Origin: Sarcocystis neurona
Lineage: Eukaryota; Apicomplexa; Conoidasida; Eucoccidiorida; Sarcocystidae
Assembly (NCBI GenBank): GCA_000727475.1
Contig: KL647303.1
Coordinates: 28,408 to 92,407 of the forward strand
Reading direction: 5' to 3'
DNA: 64,000 nt
Part shown: positions 51,301 to 62,000 of the stretch, piece after piece
How the letters are laid out: every line of letters starts with the position of its first letter
Numbering within the stretch: position 1 is the stretch's first letter
Translations under genes and position numbers: made by a program
The notes under the pieces: model-generated
What the model was told of the DNA's origin: nothing
Seen by the model: only the letters and a program-made list of their open reading frames with translations
Database searches by the model: none

Positions 51301-51544
51301 TTGCCTTCGCTGCTGCGGCAGCGGTTGTCGCTCCTCGGGCTGCTGCTGTTGCTGCGGCTGTTGAGGAGGAATACGCAGCGGCGCAAGAAAGACAGGATGG
51401 GAGTCTGGCCGTGGCCGCTGGAGTTCCCCTTGCTCCAGCTGCTGCTGCGGCCGGAACACGGGCAGAAGAAGAGAAAGCGAGGGCAGGACCAGCAGCAGCG
51501 ACACGCGCCGCCGTGCCAGCGAACTCGCACGACGCGCGCAGCAT
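43342..51544 (-). CDS. Unrecognised 290-residue protein, probably mitochondrial (4 exons)
   Basis: Exons 51544-51163, 48609-48497, 46764-46573 and 43527-43342 total 873 nt, all in phase, with a TGA stop at 43344-43342. The N-terminus MLRASCEFAGTAARVAAAGP is rich in Ala, Ser and Arg and free of acids, typical of a mitochondrial presequence, and is followed by an Ala-rich linker to about residue 104. The mature part begins VVPDVLVTFGNQADRMTF. It is acidic-basic and helical (LLEMSFLTEHRAVLTQANVD, FVEQFKKEKELLQKARAEVF) with a conserved-looking GHYAIPACVASHAPIEIPRR at the exon 3/4 junction. I do not recognise the family. Size and layout fit a lineage-specific respiratory-complex, ATP synthase or mitoribosome subunit, but that is inference. 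The introns (2.5, 1.7 and 3.0 kb) are highly repetitive, so coding is only about 11% of the span. Confidence 0.72.
43528..46572 (-). other. Intron 3 of the 290-residue protein gene (3045 bp)
   Basis: Purine-rich plus strand at 43560-44110, mixed sequence to 44810, then about 500 bp of TATGTGTG/CACATA alternating DNA (44815-45320), CTG-rich sequence at 45330-45500 and a family of ACACGAAATATACACATAC repeats at 46130-46480. The 154-codon plus-strand frame at 44386-44850 has no recognisable domain. Confidence 0.7.
46136..46480. repeat. Direct repeats of a 34-bp ACACGAAATATACACATAC-TCAGTAGTAG motif
   Basis: Good copies lie at about 46141, 46229 and 46349, with a diverged copy near 46438. Spacing is irregular (about 88-120 bp), so these are remnants of a longer degenerate tandem array. 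Confidence 0.8.
46573..46764 (-). CDS. 290-residue protein, exon 3
   Basis: 64 codons from ggtgtgctgcag|AAGGCG to ATCGAG|gtacgc, phase 0 at both ends. Contains FDRPDFVEQFKKEKELLQKA and AAPKGHYAIPACVASHAPIE. This complex, unbiased coding segment contrasts sharply with the TATA-type sequence on both sides. Confidence 0.8.
47400..47790. repeat. About 143-bp tandem repeat, 3 copies
   Basis: TATTGCTAGT/C recurs at about 47471, 47616 and 47758. Each is preceded by GTGTTTACA-TATATATA, and the first two are followed by TTCCTACACATGTATCACT or a close variant. The third copy is truncated after TATTGCTAGCACTTTTAC. It lies in intron 2 of the 290-residue protein gene. Confidence 0.85.
48316..48344. repeat. 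(AT)n microsatellite
   Basis: An uninterrupted AT run of about 29 bases in intron 2 of the 290-residue protein gene. Confidence 0.97.
48497..48609 (-). CDS. 290-residue protein, exon 2
   Basis: Acceptor cacttcgcag|GAGTGATGG, donor GCAAAA|gtaaga. It encodes VMAVAKLLEMSFLTEHRAVL then TQANVDAIREYDEELAK. If exon 1 were wrong, the ATG at 48604 could itself be the start. Confidence 0.75.
48610..51162 (-). other. Intron 1 of the 290-residue protein gene (2553 bp)
   Basis: It contains TATATA/GAGAGA blocks at 49000-49230, the degenerate GGAGGCGGGTAG array at 49470-49970 and plainer sequence to 51162. A 57-nt exon-like piece at 50816-50760 (LHRYVQKQQQHWRRKFETQ between a good acceptor and donor) is not in phase with the exons on either side. 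Confidence 0.65.
49470..49975. repeat. Degenerate minisatellite with GGAGGCGGGTAG and TATATA/GAGAGA blocks
   Basis: A composite unit of GAGAGAGC, then ARTTATCAGGGAGAC, then GGAGGCGGGTAGG, then TATATATATGTA recurs about 6-7 times at spacings of 47-80 bp. Clear G-rich cores are near 49473, 49692, 49758, 49840 and 49899. Confidence 0.75.
51163..51544 (-). CDS. 290-residue protein, exon 1 (presequence)
   Basis: 127 codons plus one base, from ATG at 51544 (G at -3) to CACCCAG|gtgtga. Residues 1-35 resemble a matrix-targeting signal and 36-104 are Ala-rich low complexity encoded by GCA/GCC triplets. Residues 105-127 look like the start of the folded protein. The split codon G|GA gives Gly at the junction with exon 2. 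Confidence 0.68.
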
Positions 51545-52860
51545 CTCTGCAAGCACGGCACGAAGGAAAACGCGACACAGGTCGCAAGGACGGGGACAGC
51601 TTTTACGAAGATGGAGCAGACAAGGAACGGAAGGGAGAGGGGGCGACTTTCCGAGGCTGGGGATCCTCTCCCTGGAAAATCTTGCACAAAAGCGAGAAAG
51701 ACGAGAAAGAACATCCGCTCGCACGTGGACGTACAGCCGTAGGAGGCCGCTGCTGCATGCGACGACGGGGCACACAAGAGCCACCGCACCGCAGTAGTAG
51801 CAACACCAGCGGCGGAACTGCAGCACCGGCAGATGAGAGAAATGCAGCACCAGTCTCCGCAACAGCAGTATGTATGTGTATACAACGGCAGCAGCAGCAG
51901 CAGCAGCACATCGCTGGCGGACCAGTGGCAGGCGAAGCAGTGACGCCAGCGGCATCAACAGATGCGCCGACGCCGTAGCAATAGCAGCAGCAGCAGCAGC
52001 AGCCGGAAAGTCCTTCGAGCAGAACACGCAGGACGGCCACGTCTACAGCTGGGGTCACAACGCACTGCCCATCCTGAATACTGATACAAACTCGAGCTGG
52101 AGACCGGCGGGACTTCCGCTGCACAGAGTTTTGCCCAAAAGTGTACTTGGTCTAGAACAACGCAGAGCTCCCCATTGTTCTCGAAGATCAGGACGGACGA
52201 GGAGGGATCTGTCTACACTTTGTCGTTGAGTTACCATTTGCGTGTGCGGACGTGTTTTCTTTCGTCATTCTTCTGCTGACATCAGTGATCCTGCTACATT
52301 TCTTCCCCAGGCGACAGAGGGCAAGTAGCAACCCGGGAGGGCCACAAATTCCGTCAGCCACGTATACGCCGCAATCACGTAAATAAACATATATATATAT
52401 ATATATATATATGCTTGGTATATATTTTTGTGTACGTAAGTGGAACTCGGAAGTCTACATCGGAATGTGTTTAGAGGGCCTAAACACAGATATATGTACA
52501 TATGTGCGCCGGCCTAAACACAGATATAAGCACATACCTCATATATGGACATACATGGTTGTATACGAATGCACGATGAGGGAGGGCACATCGGATACGT
52601 TAAGAGAGCCTCCCTGAAGAATGTATTACTTCGCACTGCTGCTCTGCAAGAGAGAACGCCGCAGCTGCTTGAACCAACGTTTCACTTCACATTTCTCTTG
52701 CGCGTCCTCCTGGCAAGTGCTGCCACACCGGCAACATACAGGAGGCGCAGCAGCCTCAAGCGAACCATCAGTACCCACTCGCAGCAGGGTGTCGCGCTGA
52801 ATGCTGGTGCGTCCGTGGATAGAGCAGGAGCTGCAGCAGCAGCAACATAAATGACTAAGG
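51545..52860. other. GC- and CAG-rich upstream region of the 290-residue protein gene
   Basis: CAG/GCA triplets are dense at 51885-51915 and 51975-52005. It carries the RCC1-like fragment on the plus strand (52032) and an (AT)n run at 52389-52412. If the RCC1-like fragment is a real gene, this is a divergent promoter region. Confidence 0.5.
52032..52140 (+). CDS. Possible RCC1-repeat exon fragment
   Basis: After acceptor-like gaacacgcag, the plus strand reads DGHVYSWGHNALPIL and then NTDTNSSWRPAGLPLHRVLP. The DGxVYSWGxN core is the signature strand of RCC1-type beta-propeller repeats. A second similar phrase, DEEGSVYTLS, occurs 170 bp downstream but in another frame, so a continuous two-repeat reading is not possible without an indel or intron. 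I cannot model the rest of a gene. It may be a decayed copy, one exon of a larger plus-strand gene, or chance. Confidence 0.3.
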
Positions 52861-54179
52861 AGCAGAAACAGCTGAACCTCGCAGAAAGTTGAGTCTATGT
52901 GCTGTAACGATGAGGAATGTTGTCGTCATGTTCGCACCGCAGCAGTTTCCGCTAGGTGTCTGCTGGCTCGTGTAGACACCGGTAAGATGTGGCCCGCTAA
53001 ACAGCGTGCACGCTCCTCATATGTGCACTTGTACATAAGATCTGTCTACCTGTCTATCCACATATGCACGTAGGCTCGTTGCACGTATACATCTATATAC
53101 CTGAATGCAGTTAACGTTTTAGAGCAAAGTAATATGGTATGCTACCCGACGTTAGTCATACAACAACCTTTTGGCCCCGTCACCCTCTCTGTCCTGTAGA
53201 TATGCAAAGAGACGTACTCGTGGCCGCTTCACCAAGCGACATTTAGTCCTACGAGATTACAGGGTACGAATCATTCTTCAGCTTTACAGCGCTTCACCTG
53301 TCTAACGAACACAGCACTTGATGACGACAACACGCTACGTCACCTCTATCCACGAGACAGGAGGAGATACATGCGCGCACACGCAGAGAATATAGGAGGA
53401 AGGAAGTTACCGAGAAATTGAAGACGTTGTCATGGAAAGTTAAATGTTGAAAGCGCTGTCCTCCGTAGCCTGAACGGCGCTGTCGTGTACACTCTTGTCA
53501 ATCAGGGAGGTACGCCCGAAAGCACACGATCCACACGGTGAAAAACAAAGTGTACCGCTGTATCTGCATTAAAAAAGAGAACGATGTCTATATGTGCGTA
53601 TAAACTCAAAACAACTGCACACTCGGAGACACACCCATGGGACAGAAGTCGCTTTAAGGACTTCTGCGTATATTTCGGGGAGAAGAATGTTGCCTGCTTC
53701 TGTGATACGTACGGAAGGCACCCTTTGCAAAAGGAGAAAAAACGTAAAGCTCGATTCATCCTACACCCTAGAAACCCGTTCCCAACCGTCGCGTTGAAGC
53801 GGTTTTCTGCGTAGATCCCTCTTACTGTGCTTGTGTGCGTGTGTACCCCTGATTCTGTCCAGGGTGAGTATAAATGTATGCGCACGTGTTGAGACAGAGA
53901 CGTACCTTCGTGAACTGATATCCGCGTGTAGACGCCGCCACATTGTCGTGGTGCGGATGCAAGTGTGACAGCTGCCTGTGGGAGTTCGCATATTCCTGTT
54001 CTTCTGCGTGCATACTCAGAGTATCTGAAGTATATGGACGCCCCTTACACCGTGTCGATCAACACCTGCGCAGGAAATGAGTGCTGCGGCACGCGTGCGG
54101 AGGCCACTTTACCAAATGTGTTACATGTACAGGCGCATGATGTCGAATTCAGGCAAAATGGTCGTTCTCCGATTTACTA

Positions 54180-54392
54180 CACATTTACCTTAAAGTTCCC
54201 TTAAGGCATCCTGACCTACTGGTATCAGCAGGTCACCCACACATTTACTACCCATTTACCTAGAAATTCCCTTATTTATCCTGACTTACTAGAAGGAGCA
54301 GGCCATTCCCAAATTCACTGCATACTTACGTTGAAGCTTCCTTCGGCACCCTGATCTACTGGCAAGAACAAAAAGTCACTCTCCGGTTGAGC
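54180..54392. repeat. About 70-bp degenerate tandem repeat, 3 copies
   Basis: Phrases CATCCTGACCTACTGG, TATCCTGACTTACTAG and CACCCTGATCTACTGG recur near 54208, 54278 and 54348. Each is preceded by TTTACCTTAAAGTTCCCTT or a variant and followed by an AGCAGGNCA-like block. Confidence 0.88.
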
Positions 54393-54979
54393 ACCAGTTG
54401 GCAGCTACGAAAGGACGTGTGTGTCGTCAGTTGCCTGACACGCCGCGCGCAGGCCTTCTTTGTCGCTAAATGCGCAAGCAGAAGTATCCTATGTCTCGAA
54501 CTTCGCTTTTCCCACTAGGACAATTGGTTTAGTAGGTCTCTTCCAGTGTGCCTGCGCCTTCTGAGCACAAACCCGCACATAGCGATCTCTATCCCCGCAG
54601 TGGTAATAAAAATTCTGCCGCCTTCTTTACGCACGTGTGTATTTTTCATGCGTCAATAAATCGCGGCGGTGTTGAGGGGACAGCTAATCTGTGTGCTCTC
54701 TTTCTCGCCCTCTCTGTCTATGTACATGTACACACCCACGAGCAGTTACATTAAAGGTCGTCACACGTGTAACCATCCGGAACTCTGCGTAGCAGACATA
54801 AAAAAGTAACTCAATACTGCCCCTCGTGACAATACCAAATTTGTGACTTCTCGCTCTGTAGACAGACGTGCATATACGTTGACCTGCGGAGAAACACGTC
54901 TTTCCCTGTGCGCGTTTTTCTGTAGCCGTGCACGCACTCAGGCTAACGCACACACGCGTCTGAGGCTCCGAGCACGTAC

Positions 54980-55003
54980 GTATATATATATATATATATA
55001 TAT
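54980..55003. repeat. (AT)n microsatellite
   Basis: An uninterrupted TA run of about 24 bases in the repeat-poor segment. Confidence 0.95.
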
Positions 55004-58000
55004 GGATATGATTGTACATACATAGATCTTCACGTATGTAGACAAGAGAAGAGTGCGCGTTTGTACGCACGGTGATAGACTTCCTCTCCGTTTGTCCGTG
55101 TATGTGTGTTGGTGTGTCAAAAAGAGAAAAGCTGGTCAACGTCTGATGCACCTAAAGCAAATTCGATCCTTTGTGTACAAACGCAACAATCCTGTCTGTC
55201 GTAGCGCTACCCGTTGATCTTCTTCAGCAGGATCAGCAGCAGCTCTGATATGATATCACTATCAATCAGATTACAGTCACCTGTATTAGCACTATTATTG
55301 GTATGCCTGTTGGAGCAGCCGTGGACAGCCATTCTACATACCTAGGCCTATTTGGCGGTTTCGAATTGATGACACCAACAGTAGAATTAACGATAGGTCG
55401 CAGGCGCTCGAATTTAGGTATCAGCAGAAGGAATGTGAAGCGGCGCGATCTGAAAAGCGAATGAAGATATGGAGTGTGGTAAACGCGCTCCGCCGGAGGC
55501 AAGATACTGGGCGCTTTGCAGGCGGGTTCCCCAGTGCCGGATAACCAACGCGTGTCTCACCGTTACGCAGGGCGCCTATCTCATGTACGTGCCTTTCTTC
55601 CAAAGATATGTCCATATATCTGTCTATCTCCTTCTTTCCTGTGTGTCTCCCGGTACAAGTCTGCGCATGCAAAATTCGAGTCATTGAGGAGATACACTTG
55701 TAGTGCAGTTTGGATCTCCAACATATTCCTCAAGGATCAAGACTCATAACTCTGCAAGCGCTTCCTGTGTCCTGAATCTTGCAGCAGGTGCAGGTGTTTA
55801 TGCTGACATACTCAGGTCCGTCAGTTTTACCCGTTAATGGGTAAACTTGCGGAGCAGAGCTCACCTCCATCCAAAAGTACACTGTATTAGACAATTTGTC
55901 ACAATCGGCGTCATTTCCGTTCGGTGGACAACGCTTCATGTGCGCGACAACCAGACGACCTTTATACATAAGCCATTGACAAAGAGGAGAAAAAATAAAA
56001 AACTGCCTTACGCACGGATACGTATGTACAAGTGGACCAATTATACGCACATCCCACTGTAGGTGTACGTATATATGAAGTTCGAGGACTGCGGAAAAAA
56101 GTACATTCATCTATGTCTTCGAAACAGCTGAAATCAACAGAGAGGCAAACTGAGGCTACCCAAAGGCAAGCCAGTGGCGGGTCAGCGCATACACGTACCC
56201 AAGGTAAAGTGAGAATATTTACACGACTAGACAGCCAGGCAGAAATTTAGCTGCAGCATCAGTGGTGGATTTGCGGCAAGCGGGTGAAGTGGCAGGCACC
56301 GCTGTACAGCGCCACTTTCAGGAAGTCCGCCACATTGCTTTGACCCAACACCACCACTACTGAGACCTCACCAGGTGGACTACCAGCACGTGAAAGGCGC
56401 CTTCTCCTTTGGTATCACCAGCGGACCATCCGCTTGATGCACGAGCAGCACCAGCAGCAGCGACGTGTAAGCCATCAGTCCGTACGAGACGACTGACCTC
56501 TCCAGGTGCTCGAGCAAAAACAAACAAGAACAACTCTCCGTGTCACCCGTGAAGCAGTACCAGTCTTCTAGAAAACAGCTGCTGCACCTTCTAATGCAAA
56601 AAGAGCGACTGCTGCAGACGTTCCTAGTGAAGCACTACCTTGTGGCGCAGCAGGCAAAGCCGCAGGAGCTGCAGGAGGAAATGCAAGGTGTGCTTAGTCA
56701 GATCGCATGCATGCGATGCATGCGACAGTTCTGCCTGAATCGCGACAGCACCACGTAGACGGCAGATGAGATAAGAAGGCCTTCACGCCTGAAGCGCAAC
56801 CAATAGCAACGTTACACTTATTAGACGCGCCTTGATTTTTCATACGTAACATGCTGCGTCCTTTTCGTTTCGAGACGTAGCCGGAAGAGGGGTGGCGGGA
56901 CAACCAGCGTAGGACTCTCTTACTGCTAGTTGTGTCTGTACTAGTCTGCGCAACTTTGTGTACCTTCCGGCCGTCGTCAGGTGAATTCCGATGAAGCAAT
57001 GAGTGGGTGTGCGTTGCTAGTGGAAGCCGCCCTCAGAAAAAATAACCAAGAGAAGTCGATAAGTGCCACGCCGCTTTTACATGCGTAAAAACTCTGCCGC
57101 ACGTGTGTCTTCTGCTATGCTATGCAGGATGTACGTGACACAGATAGGTAGATGCACGCGTGTACGTACATGTCAACGCACCTAAGCTGCCACGTACACG
57201 GTTACGTAAGTGCGCCGGTATACCGTATAGAGCAGAGACACATTGGGGTAGGCTCTCACATACTTCCTTCCGTGTATACCTCAAAAGAAGGGGCTGAAAG
57301 TTACGGACAGCGCAAGTCTAAACGTACGCAGAATTCTTTTCTTTGCATATACCGTTACATATCCTTGTGCGGAAGTCACTTCCTCACCCGCAGAACCTCC
57401 CAGTGCCGCCTCACGGCTTTTGATCAGAACAAAGGCACGCACTACCTGCACCACTTCATCTAGGCGAAAAAAAGCGTCTGCGTCCTTGTCTCGTGACTAG
57501 TGGACAACTCTAGCGTTAAGGCGAGATAAAACACTTGGGAATAATATCTATATCGCACTGGCGTGCAGGTACACCCGTAAATGTACCCTCCACACGTCCC
57601 TACGTATATACGTGTACTGCCTCTGTGGCTGCCCGTCTACCTGCTGATGGACGCCTCTGAATGCACATTTTTCTGGTCCGGCGTTCGTCAGAGTTCGCAG
57701 GCGTATCGCAACGCCGAGGGCGCTTTATTAAGTGATTTGGTTGAGACGAAAATTCGTGCCCGGACCTGTTTTCGAGTACCTTCTCCTTTTCCAGTGTATT
57801 TCAGTCTCCTTGCTTTGTCGTCTTTTCTCTTTACTATTCGCGTTCGGTGGGTCTTGTATCGTACGCTCTGGCTCTGTCTCTCTCCAGCGTTCCCCTCTCC
57901 CGTCTCCACCTTTCCCCATTTGTGGGAAATCGTTAGGTTTCTAAAGAAGCTTCCTATGTCTGCGTTTTTCTATTTCCCCTGCCACCATTCCTTTTGTACA

Positions 58001-58250
58001 AGCGTGTGCCTTTCCAAATAAGAAGACACGAAAGAGAGCACGATAAAAATCACGTGGACGTGTATCTCTGTGCACACTTTTTTGAGCAAACTGCGCGTGC
58101 AGTCGATCCACGAGATCCGGGCTATATCTACTGCGCAGAATGTAGAAGCAGCTGCGAGCTCTACAAAAGTAGGAGGACATCTGTGCGTATCTTGGCAAGA
58201 AACTGTGTGGGGACACGGCTGTCTCTACATTCGCAGATCTTCCACAGGCG

Positions 58251-59401
58251 TGTGCAATGTATAGAGCTCCGGACATCTACATACATATACGTGTATACGT
58301 ACGTATATAGAGAGAGACAGAGAGAGGCAAACGCGTAGCTCTTTCTGGCTGTCCTCCTAACCTAAAGAGTGTGTGTGTGGACTTACACGTATAAATACAC
58401 ACACATCCACACACACACGTGTATGTGTACACGCACAGGCGCACCCGTGGGGGGGAAGTCGCGTCACTCGTGGAAGACTGCTGATTACATATTCTTGGTG
58501 TGCTGCGCGTAAAACGGAAGAACGGAAGCAAATGAAAGAAGTTCGTTTGCACGGCAGCTTTCCAGAATGCGTCACGCATCCCTGAGAATACGAAAGCTGC
58601 AACCGAGCGTGTCTACTGTGGAGGAGCTATGAAGAGTGTGTTTGTGCACCTCCGGCGAATCCGTGCCTCTCAGTGCTACGCCCCCGCGACGGGCCGCAAG
58701 AAGTTCTCTTTATGAAGAGAAAAGAAATCTACGGACGTCTCGTTCGACATGTTGACGGGCCACCTGCGTTGCAATCTTTTCGCTCCTGTTTCCGCGACAG
58801 CTGCGGTGGAAGCAGCTAACGAAGACACTGCTACTGCTGGGAAAACGTGCTGAGAAAGAAGGGCCCTACGGAGAAGAAGACGTAGGAAGCAGCAGCAGCA
58901 GCACAACCGGAAGACGCCAAGGAGCCGGCCAGCTCCAAGGGCAAGGTTAAAGAACCGCAGAGAGAGCGCAGCGCGCAGCAGCCGCGGGCCGCGAAGAAGA
59001 AGAGCAGCGTCAGACGTCGCCGAGGAGCCGCAGACAGTGTGTCGGCGTTGCTGCAGCAGCGCCAGCAGGAGAAACAGCAGAGCGCCCCCGGCAGCAGCGT
59101 CGCGAGCAGCGGCTGCACATCCACAGCCGCAGAGGGCTAGTAACGGCTGCGAGCGTCTGCCTTGGTCTTCCTCTTCTGCTAGACACACGTGTGCACACTG
59201 CAGAAATTGAAAGAGAGCATGAAAACGCTCGTGAAAAAAGCAGGATCCTGAGAAGCGACGCAGCGCGACGCAGTATCAGCGTCGTCGTCCTCTGCTGCAG
59301 TGAAGCAGCAGCAGCCTTGAGAATCCCACGTGCTGGACGGGGTAGAGCACGGCGCCGGCAGCTTCCGCTCGCTTCTGGAGCGGACAGTAGGGGAACCGAT
59401 A
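58251..59401. other. Downstream flank of COQ2
   Basis: After TATA/CACAC sequence at 58270-58440, CAG/GCA-rich DNA (58800-59120) runs to the COQ2 stop. The minus-strand Cys/Leu-rich frames here are low-complexity shadows. I identify no polyadenylation signal with confidence. Confidence 0.5.
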
Positions 59402-60789
59402 TCACTCGTCACACGGTGGAGCGACAGCAGGAGGAGGAGCAACAGCAGCAGTAGGAGGAGCAGGTGGTGTGGAAGCGACAGCAGCGGGAGAGCGAGCACC
59501 GACAACAAGGGCGCCAGCACCGTCTGCAGCAGGTGTCAGGGCAGCAGCAGCAGACGCGAGGGCTGCATCAGCGGCCGGAGCAACAGCAAGCGCTGCAGAA
59601 GTGGTCGACTGGAACATTGCTGCGACCTTCTCAAGAAGAAGCGAAGCAAAGAGCGTGGCGCCTACCCAGTTGCTCGCTCTGAAGGCGCGCGCGCATGCAA
59701 CGGGGCAGTCGAGATTCGTGCAGAAGACTTGCCGCAGCAGCTGCGCGTAGCAGCAAGCCACTCCCGCGTAGAAATAGGGTCCCCGAAATTGCATGCAACG
59801 GCCTGTACAGAGCAGCAGGGCCGCGTAACACGTCGAAAAGGCTGCTGTCCAGGCACGTGTTTTCTTCCCAAACAGCAGAGCCGTGCTCTTAACTCCCACA
59901 GCTGCGTCATCCCGCTTGTCTTGGTGTGCGTATATTGTATCATACGTCAGCGTCCAGAAGACGCCTGCTACATACAAGCCCCAGGGAGCCAGCCGCCACC
60001 ACTGCCGCTGTCGGTCCTCTCCGTCCGGCTTAAAAGACTGCTGCTCGTGTGGACGCGGCTCTCTTTCCGCATGCAGACACCGCTGCTGCTGCTGCTTGGC
60101 TGCTCCCGCCTGCAGAGCCTCCTCCTCCTTCTTCTGCGAGGAGGCCAGCCGGTGCCGCTGGTGCTGCTGGTGCGGAAGTGACTGCTCCTGCTGCTGTGTT
60201 GCCGGCTGCCACAGCCGCATAAGGCAGAAGGTGGGCACGTGTGACTGGTGTACTGCTGTTGCTTCGTCTTCACCTCCTCCTGCCGTTCTTCGTCCTCGCG
60301 CAAGGCCTGTTGCTGCTGTTGTTATTGTTGGCGCGTCTGCTCCTGAATTACCTGCTTTGCCTTCGTCGCCTGCGTGTTCTTTCTGTTCCTCTTTTCCCGC
60401 TGTTGCGGCTGCTTCAGACGTGGCAGAGGCAGCCCCCCCGGCCGCGTTGCGCGGACGCAGGAAGGGCGCCCAGGGCGGGTCCAGCGAGCCCTGGACCGCA
60501 GCCCAGCCGACGAAAGCTCCCCAGTTAAAAGTGATGCCCAGGACAAGCTGCGGCCAATAGGTGATTCTCTTCATCGCCGGATAGATGAAGACGAGCACCG
60601 GAGAAGCGAGTGCCACCAGGACGGCTGCAGGAGGGAAGTGCAGGAGCAGCAGCAGCGACAGCGACAGGAGCAGCAGCAAAGCAGCAACAGCTGCGCCGAC
60701 CGAAAGTTGCCGCGAGGCCAACGGACGACACCGCGTCCGCGCAACCTGGGCGTCCAAGTGGCGATCCCAGAAGTCATTTATGATGCAGC
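59402..60789 (-). CDS. COQ2: COQ2, 4-hydroxybenzoate polyprenyltransferase, terminal exon (5' exons not seen)
   Basis: A UbiA-family membrane prenyltransferase of ubiquinone biosynthesis. It attaches the polyprenyl chain to 4-hydroxybenzoate in the mitochondrial inner membrane. The exon begins after cctttgcctgcag in phase 1 and reads GCIINDFWDRHLDAQVARTR, the first Asp-rich motif (NDxxDxxxD), then RPLAS and several hydrophobic segments. The second Asp motif is YDTIYAHQDKRDD, followed by VGVKSTALLFGKKTR; both motifs are characteristic of COQ2. Between them, after GWAAVQGSLDPPWAPFL, lies a roughly 155-residue low-complexity stretch absent from typical COQ2, and the C-terminus ends in an Ala/Pro tail. 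The stretch is either an in-frame insertion or an unspliced intron; no strong GT donor is visible at its start. The missing N-terminal exon(s), with targeting peptide and first helix, should lie upstream, probably past 64000. Confidence 0.93.
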
Positions 60790-60879
60790 CTGCAGGCAAA
60801 GAAAAGGCGACACTGGAAAAGAGTCAGAAAGGAAGGCGCACAAACCAAGAAGTTGACGGAAGAGGAGAAGAAGCCGCTG

Positions 60880-62000
60880 AGGGCAGGAAAAGGGTGCACC
60901 AAGAGGCGAACATGGAGTGGGAGGAGGAGGAGGCCGACGGAAGCAGAGAGAGGAAAAGATGTTGCCTAGGAGTGAAGCGGGGAAGAATAAAAAAGAGGAG
61001 AACAGCCGTCAACAGCTCGAGGACAAGGGCGTCCGTGAAAGAAGACAGGAGACACGTCGAGAAACGAAGAGAGAGAAAACCACGCATAGATTTGCAGGGT
61101 GGCACATAGACTTGTGCGAAGAAACGCACAAGTCTACAAATGGAGAGTGAGACAGAGACACGCGTAGATTTTCAGCCGAAGCAGCAAAACACAAGCTTTC
61201 AAACGGAGAGTGAGAGAGAAACGTGCATAGATGTGCATGGAAACACACACGCTGAGTGCAGAAGAAGCAACCGACGAGTAGCAGATGCAGACGGGAGGGA
61301 TAAATACGCGGACAGAGGAGTGGGCCGCGGCGTATAGAGATGACACGGCATGTACAAACAAAAGATAAGAGAGCAAGAAGAAGACGTTTATACGAAGTAG
61401 AGAACAGGAAGCGTAGTAGAGGAAGGGGAAGCTCCGGAAGAAAAGCGTCCAGGGAACGCGAATTAAATGCGGAAGAGGAGAATGTGACGAAGGGAAGTCG
61501 AAAGACGACGCGGGAGAATAAAGAAAATCAAACAGGCGAGTACCAGACACAGAAAGACGACCGTATACGGAGAGAGAGACTCCTCCGAAGAGGAGGCCGA
61601 GGCGAAGGTGGCCAACGCGGTGGGGGGATCGAAGGGAGAGAACAGCGAAGGAAACGAAGCAACGACTCACGAGAAAGGACCGAATTGAACAAACGAAAGA
61701 GGAAGGACAAAGAGGAGAATGTCTACAAGCGGGGACAGAAGAAGATAAGAGAGGAAGAAGAATTCTCGAACGTGCAGGTGGGGAGAAAGGCAGAGAGACG
61801 GAGAGACGGAAGAGACCCCAAACGAAAATTCGCGAAGGAAAAAGAAGCGAAAGAAAAGGACCACCTGAAGAGCAAACAGACAAAGACGCACCACGGAAGG
61901 ATTACACGAGTGCCACAAAAAGAAGAAGAGCCACAAGACAAAGGGGGACGGAGACGAAGGAGAAATAGACAGTCCAACTCTCGAGAAATAGACAGTCCAA
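60880..62000. repeat. About 1.1-kb polypurine (plus) / polypyrimidine (minus) tract
   Basis: The plus strand is mostly A and G (GAGAGAAACG, GAAGAAGA). The skew produces the 415-codon Lys/Arg/Glu-rich frame from 61340, which has no other support. Confidence 0.85.

Larger units (their letters stand above)
52861..58250. other. Repeat-poor intergenic segment
   Basis: Balanced composition with no CAG islands. It contains the 70-bp repeat at 54.18 kb and an (AT)n run at 54980-55003. Frames of 70-150 codons (for example 56540-56758 and 57581-58021, plus) show no family features that I recognise. Confidence 0.55.

Noticed and set aside
50894..52027. 377-codon minus-strand frame taken whole
   Set aside because: Only 51163-51544 is supported, starting at a presequence-like MLRASC and ending at a donor. 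The upstream part is Cys/Leu-rich repeat translation and the downstream part reads into an intron.
55249..55464. 71-codon plus-strand frame without an early ATG (MPVGAAVDSHSTYLGLFGGF)
   Set aside because: The phrase looks protein-like but is short, has no clear acceptor and no recognised family.
58090..58265. Plus-strand phrase GGHLCVSWQETVWGHGCLY as a second RCC1 exon
   Set aside because: Only loosely RCC1-like, 6 kb from the better fragment, with no linking exons.
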